NCBI GenBank assembly: GCA_023380675.1 | Contig: JAMCRS010000033.1 | Coordinates: forward strand, 1 to 38,267 | Origin: Chloroflexota bacterium | GTDB taxonomy: Bacteria; Chloroflexota; Anaerolineae; UBA4142 | Direction: 5' to 3' | Length of the DNA: 38,267 nt | Shown: one piece after another, positions 32,770-38,267 of the stretch | How the letters are laid out: each line of letters opens with the position of its first letter | How positions within the stretch are numbered: position 1 is the stretch's first letter | The notes under the pieces: generated by a model | Database searches by the model: none | Told to the model about the DNA's origin: nothing | What the model saw: only the letters and a program-made list of their open reading frames with translations | Program-made: the position numbers and the translations under genes

Positions 32770-33612
32770 GTGGATGCGCTACTGAGCCTTCTACAATCGA
32801 CGATCGTACCGGAACGAGCGCGTGCACTGGCTGTTTTCCTCTTCTTTCTCCCAGTCTTTTTCTTCGCGTATTGGGCTGTTAAACGAGGCGCGCGTCTTTC
32901 CTTGCGCCCCATTCCGGGGTATGCGGCTCTCAAAGGCTTACTGGCGCGCGCGGCAGAGGCCGGTCAACCAGTTCACTTGTCGCTGGGCACCGCGGGGATC
33001 GGCGACGCGGCGACGGCGGATACCACCGCGGGGCTCGAAGTTCTGGAATATCTCGCCGATCGCGCGGCGATCAGCGCCAGTCCGCCCATCGTCACCATCG
33101 CGAATCCAACCGCGCTCCCGGTCGCGCAAGATCTATTGCGTCGCGCCTATCGCCGCCAGGGTTATCCCGAAGAGTTTGATCCGGCGCGCGTGCGGTTTGT
33201 CGCGCCTGATCCAGTGCTCTATGCCGGCGTCTCGCCGACTCCCGCGATCTACGCGGCCAGTCCCAACGACGCGTTTGCATACGCCGCCGGCACAATGCAG
33301 GTGCTGAATAAGCACAAACTGACGGCCAATGTGATGATCGGTCGATTTGGCGACGAGTTCCTGCTGTTGGGAGAGACCGGCGCACAACGCCACCTCACAC
33401 AGATTGGCGGTACGAGCAGCCCGAGCGTTTTGCCATTCGTATTTGCCTCCGTGTCTCACCCATTGATCGGGGAAGAAATCTACGCGGGAGGGGCCTACCT
33501 TTCCGACAAACCGGCTCACTTGAGCAGCCTGATGGCCCAGGACACGATGCGTTGGGCGCTGGTTGTGGGCATCGCATTGGCGATCGTACTCAAGAGCGTG
33601 GGGCTGGTGTAG
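32770..33612 (+). CDS. DUF6754-like membrane protein
   Basis: 280 residues from a GTG at 32770. It has an N-terminal helix at about 20-38 ('AVFLFFLPVFFFAYWAV'), then a soluble alpha/beta domain (45-235) with 'PVHLSLGTAGIGDAATADTT', 'PPIVTIANPTALPVAQDLLR', 'VRFVAPDPVLYAGVSPTPAI', 'LTANVMIGRFGDEFLLLGET' and 'PSVLPFVFASVSHPLIGEEI'. A C-terminal hydrophobic helix (about 262-279) follows. This matches what I know of DUF6754 proteins, which are found in Chloroflexota gene clusters next to a GlmL/MutL-like gene. Function unknown. The next gene begins one base after its stop, so they are co-expressed. Confidence 0.8.
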   Translation: MDALLSLLQSTIVPERARALAVFLFFLPVFFFAYWAVKRGARLSLRPIPGYAALKGLLARAAEAGQPVHLSLGTAGIGDAATADTTAGLEVLEYLADRAAISASPPIVTIANPTALPVAQDLLRRAYRRQGYPEEFDPARVRFVAPDPVLYAGVSPTPAIYAASPNDAFAYAAGTMQVLNKHKLTANVMIGRFGDEFLLLGETGAQRHLTQIGGTSSPSVLPFVFASVSHPLIGEEIYAGGAYLSDKPAHLSSLMAQDTMRWALVVGIALAIVLKSVGLV

Positions 33613-33613
33613 C

Positions 33614-34213
33614 ATGAGATGGTCGGCAACCGCCATAGCCATTGCCGTTGGCGTGGTCGTCCTCTTTGGCGTCTTCTTCTCGCTTCCGCTCGTTAATGAC
33701 GTCGTCGGAGCGTTCCGCGATTGGACGATCATTCTGACCGCGTTTGCTCTGCTGTTAGGGCTTGTTAACCTCCTGTCGGTCCATGTATCCCGGGTCATTC
33801 GGCGCAATGAGCCGAGCGCCGGTTACAGTGTCATGGTCCTTTTGACCGCCATCGCCGTGTTTGTGATCGGCATGGTGTTCGGGCTCCCGAGCGCTCCGAT
33901 GGCGTGGGTATTCGACAATGTCTACGTGCCGTTGCAGGGTGCGTTTTTCGCGCTGGTCGCATTCTTCTTGGCGACGGCCGCATACCGCGCCATGCGTGCC
34001 AAGAGCTTCGAGACGACCCTGATGCTGGTCGCGGCGATCGTCGTGTTGCTGGGGCAGGTGCCCTTGTTCAGCGCGCTGGCTCAACTCAGAGAATGGGTAC
34101 TGAATGTGCCAAGCACCGCCGGCACTCGCGGCCTTTTATTGGGCGTTGCACTGGGGACGATTGCAACCGCGTTGCGATTGATCGCCGGAATGGACCGTCC
34201 TTACAGCGAATAA
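33614..34213 (+). CDS. Polytopic membrane protein
   Basis: 199 residues from the ATG at 33614, only one base after the previous stop. About six membrane helices are predicted, at roughly 9-28, 38-60, 72-92, 110-132, 140-156 and 170-190. A basic loop 'VSRVIRRNEPS' and a loop 'YRAMRAKSFE' point to the cytoplasm. No transport signature is seen. It is embedded in the operon between the DUF6754-like protein and the double zinc-ribbon protein (3 bases before the latter), so it probably forms a complex with the second polytopic membrane protein at 36325. The family has no known function. Confidence 0.75.
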   Translation: MRWSATAIAIAVGVVVLFGVFFSLPLVNDVVGAFRDWTIILTAFALLLGLVNLLSVHVSRVIRRNEPSAGYSVMVLLTAIAVFVIGMVFGLPSAPMAWVFDNVYVPLQGAFFALVAFFLATAAYRAMRAKSFETTLMLVAAIVVLLGQVPLFSALAQLREWVLNVPSTAGTRGLLLGVALGTIATALRLIAGMDRPYSE

Positions 34214-34216
34214 CCC

Positions 34217-36328
34217 ATGGTTTATTGTGCGCACTGTGGAACACAGAATCGAGACGGCAGTAAATTCTGCAACAACTGCGGTGCGAGACTCTCCGCCGAA
34301 TCGGGTCTCCGCTGTCCGATGTGTTCGACTCCAAACCCGGTTGAGAATGTATTCTGCTCCAGTTGCGGCGCGCGATTGGCTCCTCTCACCGCGGCATCCG
34401 CGCCTGATACATCGGCCCCGGCGACCCCGATCAAGGGTTTGAGCCTCCCAACCAAGCCTCCCCCGGAGCCGGAATCCACGCCATCCTCGCCCGTCGGAGA
34501 AGGGTCACCCTCCGACGAGACACCGGCGGCGGAGCCAGAGCCAGACAATCTGTCCGACGACGAACCACCGACAGACCTGGAGCGAGTGCCCGATTGGTTG
34601 GAGCGTCTCCGCGCAAACCCAGCCGCGATCGAAGATCTTTCCCAGGAACCGTCGGAGCCGGCGCCGGATTTGGAGGACGTGTCTCCTCTGCCGGAGTGGC
34701 TCAGGCTCTCGTCAGAGTCTGACGCAGATCAGTTGCAGACGGCGCTACCGGACGAACAAATCCCGGATTGGATCAAGGTAGAGGCGGAACCCGCCGCAGT
34801 CGAGCCGGGGACTCGCGAGTCCGATATCGACGCGATTCCCGATTGGCTGAAACAGACGCAAACCGAGACCGGGCCTTCGCCCGAACAACCGGACAGTGCG
34901 GACGCGGTTCAAGTGGAGATTCCGGAATGGCTCAAAACCCGGCAACCTCCCGAGTCCGCGATCGGAGAGTCGGCGCCCGAGCCTGCGCAAGACGTCGCTG
35001 TTGAAAGCCAAGCTGCGGAGACAGCCAGCGAACAGATCGAGCAAGCGGAGGTGGAGCAGCCCGCCGAGCCTCTGCTCGAAACGCTGGAGGCAGCCGAATC
35101 CAATCTGTCCTCGGCCTCGGAGCCGGAACTGCCCGCCGACGAATTGGCGCCGGAGGCGGAACTCCCGGAATGGCTTCGCGGCGCCGCGTCAGAGCCGGTC
35201 GCCGAGGAGGAGCTGCCGGAGCAGGCGTCGCCCAGCGAGGTCCCTGAATGGGTTCTCAGATTCAAGCCGACCGGCGTGGAGGGTCAGCCATCGGCCGAGA
35301 AGGAAAGCGAGCCGGTCGAGTCCGCGGGTTCCTTGGCCGGGTTGCGTGGCGTCTTGCCGCTCGCGGTTGCAATCACAGAGCCGCATCCGCCGCTGCAACC
35401 GGCAAAACCGATCGCAACGCGCGGCGACGGCGCCCAGATCTTCGAGGCGATTCTGGCGGCACCGGCCGAGCAGGCCGCGCCGCGTTCCGGTGGTGGCCGA
35501 CGCGCCTTGACGATGCGCCCGCTGATATATCTGCTGTTCCTCCTCGCGGTGCTGGTGCCCTTCCTCCTACCCTTCGATCTGACGGGCGCCACTTTCGGTA
35601 TCGCCGGGACGCCCACAGCCGAGTTCTTTGACACGCTCGAGCAGCGGGTAACCGCCGGCAGTACGGTTGTGCTTGCGTTCGACTACGATCCGAGCCAAAG
35701 CGGAGAAATGGATTTGATCGCAGGGGCGATCGTGCGCGACTTGATGCAGCGCCACGTCAATATCGTGGCCGTCAGCACGTTCGATACCGGCATGCCCCTT
35801 GCACAGCGAATCCTCGACGCAATGGCGAGCGAGGTAGAAAACTACACCTATGGTACGAACTATGTAATTCTTTACCTGCCTGGGCAGGAGGCCGGTTTGG
35901 CTCAGCTCGCAGCGAACGGTTTGCCAAACACAAGTGATTTTGTAGAGCACAGTTCGCTCAGCCAATTCCCGTTAACGTCGAAGATCAAGACTTTGCGCGA
36001 CGCCTCTATGGTGATCGAGCTGGCCGGTGCTGAGGAGCCCCTCAGGATGTGGATGGAACAGGTACAGCCGAGGACCAGCGTGCCGATCGCAGCGGCTGTG
36101 AGCGCAGCGGTCGAGCCCAAGGCCCGCGCGTATCGCGGAGCGGATCAATTGGTTGCACTCATGGCGGGCCTGTTGGGTGCCGCACAATATGAGGTGCTCT
36201 CGAACCAGCCGGGTTTGGCCGTGATCAGCGTGAATGCGCAAACGGCGGCTCAATTGGTTCTCGTGCTCGTCATCGTTCTCGGCAACGTCGCCTTCTGGAT
36301 CTCCCGCGCCCGAGGTGCAGCCGCATGA
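34217..36328 (+). CDS. Double zinc-ribbon protein with repeated [VIL]P[DE]W motifs and a C-terminal membrane domain
   Basis: 703 residues. Two tandem zinc ribbons sit at the N-terminus: C4/C7 with C18/C21, and C33/C36 with C47/C50. An acidic, Pro/Glu/Ser-rich disordered region follows (about 55-420). In it are seven short motifs of the form [VIL]P[DE]W[LIV], for example 'VPDWLERL' near residue 124, 'IPDWLKQT' near 208 and 'LPEWLRGA' near 316. A membrane helix follows at about 434-456. Then comes an extracytoplasmic alpha/beta domain ('TVVLAFDYDPSQSGEMDLIA', 'GTNYVILYLPGQEAGLAQLA') and a final helix at 679-697. The start ATG at 34217 is three bases after the previous stop, and the stop overlaps the next ATG. 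It is probably a membrane adaptor binding partners through the W motifs. Confidence 0.8.
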   Translation: MVYCAHCGTQNRDGSKFCNNCGARLSAESGLRCPMCSTPNPVENVFCSSCGARLAPLTAASAPDTSAPATPIKGLSLPTKPPPEPESTPSSPVGEGSPSDETPAAEPEPDNLSDDEPPTDLERVPDWLERLRANPAAIEDLSQEPSEPAPDLEDVSPLPEWLRLSSESDADQLQTALPDEQIPDWIKVEAEPAAVEPGTRESDIDAIPDWLKQTQTETGPSPEQPDSADAVQVEIPEWLKTRQPPESAIGESAPEPAQDVAVESQAAETASEQIEQAEVEQPAEPLLETLEAAESNLSSASEPELPADELAPEAELPEWLRGAASEPVAEEELPEQASPSEVPEWVLRFKPTGVEGQPSAEKESEPVESAGSLAGLRGVLPLAVAITEPHPPLQPAKPIATRGDGAQIFEAILAAPAEQAAPRSGGGRRALTMRPLIYLLFLLAVLVPFLLPFDLTGATFGIAGTPTAEFFDTLEQRVTAGSTVVLAFDYDPSQSGEMDLIAGAIVRDLMQRHVNIVAVSTFDTGMPLAQRILDAMASEVENYTYGTNYVILYLPGQEAGLAQLAANGLPNTSDFVEHSSLSQFPLTSKIKTLRDASMVIELAGAEEPLRMWMEQVQPRTSVPIAAAVSAAVEPKARAYRGADQLVALMAGLLGAAQYEVLSNQPGLAVISVNAQTAAQLVLVLVIVLGNVAFWISRARGAAA

Positions 36329-36978
36329 CGGATCTCGTCGGCGTTTGGGTAGGCGCAATTCTGACGCTGCTTGTCTTTAGCTACTTGCTCGGCGACACGC
36401 CGCTGTTTCGGCTCGCGCAGGCGATCTTCGTCGGAGTCAGCGTCGGCTACGCCGCGACCGTAGCCGTCTATTTAGTCATCGTTCCCAAGCTCGTTGAGCC
36501 GCTGGCGGCAGACCCGTCGGTTAACTGGCCTCTCTTTGTGCCGCTGGTATTGGGCGTGCTGCTGTTTGCCAAATTGCGCCCGGGTTGGGCGCCGATCGGC
36601 AATCTAAGTATCGCGTTTCTTTTCGGCGTCGGCGGTGCGCTCGCGATCGGCGGCGCACTGACCGGCACGTTGCTGCCGCAGCTCGGCGCGACCGTGGTGT
36701 CGTTCTCTCCCGCGCAGGGCGCGGCCATCCTGTTCGACAACTTGATCCTTGTGGTCGGTACCATCGGCGCGTTCCTTTCGTTTCGGTTCATAACGTCGAC
36801 GGGACGACCCGTGCTGCGAGCTCTGGACGCGGTCGCCCGCGGCTGGGGTCATGTGGGACGATGGTTCGTGCTGATTGCCTTCGGAGCGATATTCGCGAGC
36901 ACCGCCGTCTCCCGCATCTCGATTCTGATCGGACGGTTGTACTATTTATTTCACGATTGGCTCCAGGTCATCAAGTAG
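36325..36978 (+). CDS. Polytopic membrane protein, second
   Basis: 217 residues from an ATG whose start overlaps the previous stop (ATGA, 36325-36328), so it is translationally coupled. Six to seven membrane helices are predicted: about 5-24, 30-53, 66-83, 92-116, 130-155, 175-195 and possibly 197-210. Short loops, one of them 'VEPLAADPSVNW'. The family has no motif I know. Given its position between the zinc-ribbon protein and the GlmL-like gene, it is a likely membrane component of the same complex. Confidence 0.75.
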   Translation: MTDLVGVWVGAILTLLVFSYLLGDTPLFRLAQAIFVGVSVGYAATVAVYLVIVPKLVEPLAADPSVNWPLFVPLVLGVLLFAKLRPGWAPIGNLSIAFLFGVGGALAIGGALTGTLLPQLGATVVSFSPAQGAAILFDNLILVVGTIGAFLSFRFITSTGRPVLRALDAVARGWGHVGRWFVLIAFGAIFASTAVSRISILIGRLYYLFHDWLQVIK

Positions 36979-36993
36979 TTCCTACACTCAAAC

Positions 36994-38267
36994 ATGGTAG
37001 ACCCGCAAAAGTTAGAGTCGTTCCTGGTTGCAGACATCGGGAGCGTCACAACCAAGCTCGGCCTGGTCGACCGCGTAGGAGAGGAGTTCCGCGTCGTCAG
37101 CAGCAGCGCTTGTGCGACGACGACGACGCCTCCTTTCGACGACGTCGTAATTGGAGTTCGCCGCGGTATCGAGCTATTGGAAGAGCGGACCGGCCGGCAT
37201 TTCGTCTCGGACGAAGGAGGCTTGATCACCCCGGAACGCGCCGGCGGAGTGGGTGTTGACGCGTTCGCGGCAATTGCGAGCGCGCCGGAGCCGCTGCGCG
37301 TGGCAATCGTCGGAATCAGTCGCGAGGTGAGCCTGGCGAGCGCGATCCGTGCGACCCAGGGCACGTACGCGACGATCGAGGCGACGCTCGCGCTCGACCA
37401 GACCGGCGGTCGCTGGCTGCCGGGCAAGGAGACGCCGGCCGACGGCGACGAAAAGGCATCGGGGGTTTTGTTGCAGGATCCAGCCGTTGTCGCAGCGGAA
37501 GAGCTCGCCCGGGCGCGGCCGGACGTGGTCGTGATCGTGGGCGGAATCGATGGGGGTGCGACGACGCCGCTCTATGAATTGGCGAACCTCGTCGCGACGA
37601 TCGTGGCTTCTCGAGATGAGACCTCGCGTCCGACGATTCTTTTCGCCGGCAATCGCGACGCCCGATCTCAGATCGCTGCTCGCATCGGGCAGGTCGCGCC
37701 ATTTCGAGTGGTCGACAACGTGCGTCCTACCCTGGAGGTCGAGAGTCTGGCTGCACTGCAGCGAGAATTGGAAGCGCTTTATATCGAACGAAAGATCGCC
37801 TGGCTTCCGGGACTGAACGCGCTCACGAGCTGGATGCCAGTGGCCGTGCTGCCGGCGGCTCGAGCGTTTGAGAACGTCGTACGCTTTGTCGCTCGCCGAT
37901 ATGACTTGAACGTCGCCGGGGTGGACCTCGGCGCGGCTTCCACGACGATCGTCAGCGTGCGCGGCGACCGCGTGTCCCGCGTCGTTCGAGCCGATCTCGG
38001 GTTGGGCCAGAGTCTCGAGAATGTCATCTCGCACGCCGGTCTGGAGCATCTCGTGCGCTGGCTTCCACAGGAAATGGACGCAGAGAGGGCGCGAACGTAT
38101 TGGCTCAATCACGCGCTGCACCCGGCCGGGATTCCGGTTTCTCGGCCTGCCATAGGAGGGGGGGGGGGGGGCTCTTCCTCTCGCGGCATCCTGGTGGGGA
38201 AACCGTCTCGCCTACCTGTTTCCTCCCGGGGGAATGGACAGAAGAATGAAGGAGCGATGGATTGTCG
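36994..38267 (+). CDS. GlmL/MutL-like ASKHA-fold protein, partial
   Basis: From the ATG at 36994 about 380 residues of good sequence are seen before the edge. The N-terminal phosphate-1 loop 'LVADIGSVTTKLGLVDRVG', the later 'VVVIVGGIDGGATTPLYELA', 'AGVDLGAASTTIVSVRGD' and 'LGLGQSLENVISHAG' match the GlmL/MutL family (accessory to glutamate mutase). The family is an ASKHA-like ATPase of uncertain role. No glutamate mutase genes are near, so it may serve a different partner here, perhaps the upstream membrane set. After about 38135 ('HPAGIPVS') the frame passes a 14-G run and loses family character, so only the part before it is reliable. It starts 15 bases after the previous stop. Confidence 0.8.
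   Translation, partial: MVDPQKLESFLVADIGSVTTKLGLVDRVGEEFRVVSSSACATTTTPPFDDVVIGVRRGIELLEERTGRHFVSDEGGLITPERAGGVGVDAFAAIASAPEPLRVAIVGISREVSLASAIRATQGTYATIEATLALDQTGGRWLPGKETPADGDEKASGVLLQDPAVVAAEELARARPDVVVIVGGIDGGATTPLYELANLVATIVASRDETSRPTILFAGNRDARSQIAARIGQVAPFRVVDNVRPTLEVESLAALQRELEALYIERKIAWLPGLNALTSWMPVAVLPAARAFENVVRFVARRYDLNVAGVDLGAASTTIVSVRGDRVSRVVRADLGLGQSLENVISHAGLEHLVRWLPQEMDAERARTYWLNHALHPAGIPVSRPAIGGGGGGSSSRGILVGKPSRLPVSSRGNGQKNEGAMDC
38158..38171 (+). repeat. Run of 14 G
   Basis: Fourteen consecutive G with unrelated-looking sequence to the end (38172-38267). It is typical of a no-signal poly-G artefact in two-colour Illumina chemistry and of a contig edge. It interrupts the MutL-like gene. 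Confidence 0.85.

Noticed and set aside
1..38267. CRISPR array or tandem repeat locus
   Set aside because: No regularly spaced direct repeats were seen anywhere in the window by eye.

Overview
The window is a GC-rich bacterial chromosome segment and most resembles a member of the Chloroflexota (Anaerolineae-like), probably a metagenome contig. This assignment is inference. It rests on the right-hand block of membrane proteins, a double zinc-ribbon protein and a GlmL/MutL-type ASKHA protein, on Thr/Pro/Ser 'TPTP' linkers in exported proteins, on a proline-rich TPR protein coupled to a peptidase C26 gene, and on a CstA transporter. No rRNA or complete marker set is present to confirm it.

Left part (1-7.7 kb, mostly minus strand): a zinc-finger protein, a small membrane protein, a broken acyltransferase joined to a fragment of another membrane protein, then an exported/cell-surface set. 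That set comprises a pectate-lyase-3-like beta-helix protein, a small Tat-signal protein, a NosD-like beta-helix protein, a lipoprotein split by one in-frame amber codon, and a second small lipoprotein.

8.4-12.4 kb (plus strand): an FAH-family enzyme, a class-I-amidotransferase-type gamma-glutamyl hydrolase, and a membrane-anchored TPR protein translationally coupled to the hydrolase.

12.4-23.6 kb: an accessory region full of broken genes. It contains a decayed phage/plasmid primase fragment head-to-head with a truncated conserved hypothetical gene, an apparently intact VapBC pair with promoter and palindromic operator, a TPR/zinc-finger gene pair, and a DUF362 iron-sulfur protein. It also holds remnants of a nucleotidyltransferase-like gene, a UPF0175/DUF3368 toxin-antitoxin pair and a SNF2 helicase, plus an intact Mth938-domain gene. 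Two diverged copies of one structured-RNA-like sequence (about 19.1 kb and 23.4 kb) share sequence boxes and show compensatory stem changes. They recall the HEARO/omega-RNA class of IscB elements but have no nuclease gene beside them. This is the strongest candidate for something undescribed.

23.6-32 kb: housekeeping genes, mostly minus strand: a lipoprotein, an M20 peptidase, tRNA-Met/Gly/Pro, endonuclease III, methionyl-tRNA synthetase preceded by a roughly 139-nt structured, terminated leader, a one-TM hypothetical protein, and CstA with a roughly 200-nt leader.

32.4-38.3 kb: a compact plus-strand operon behind a near-consensus promoter: a small protein, a DUF6754-like protein, two polytopic membrane proteins, a zinc-ribbon/tail-motif/TM protein, and a GlmL/MutL-like ATPase-fold protein running off the end. 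These look like parts of one uncharacterised membrane system. The last ~110 bases, starting at a 14-G run, look unreliable.
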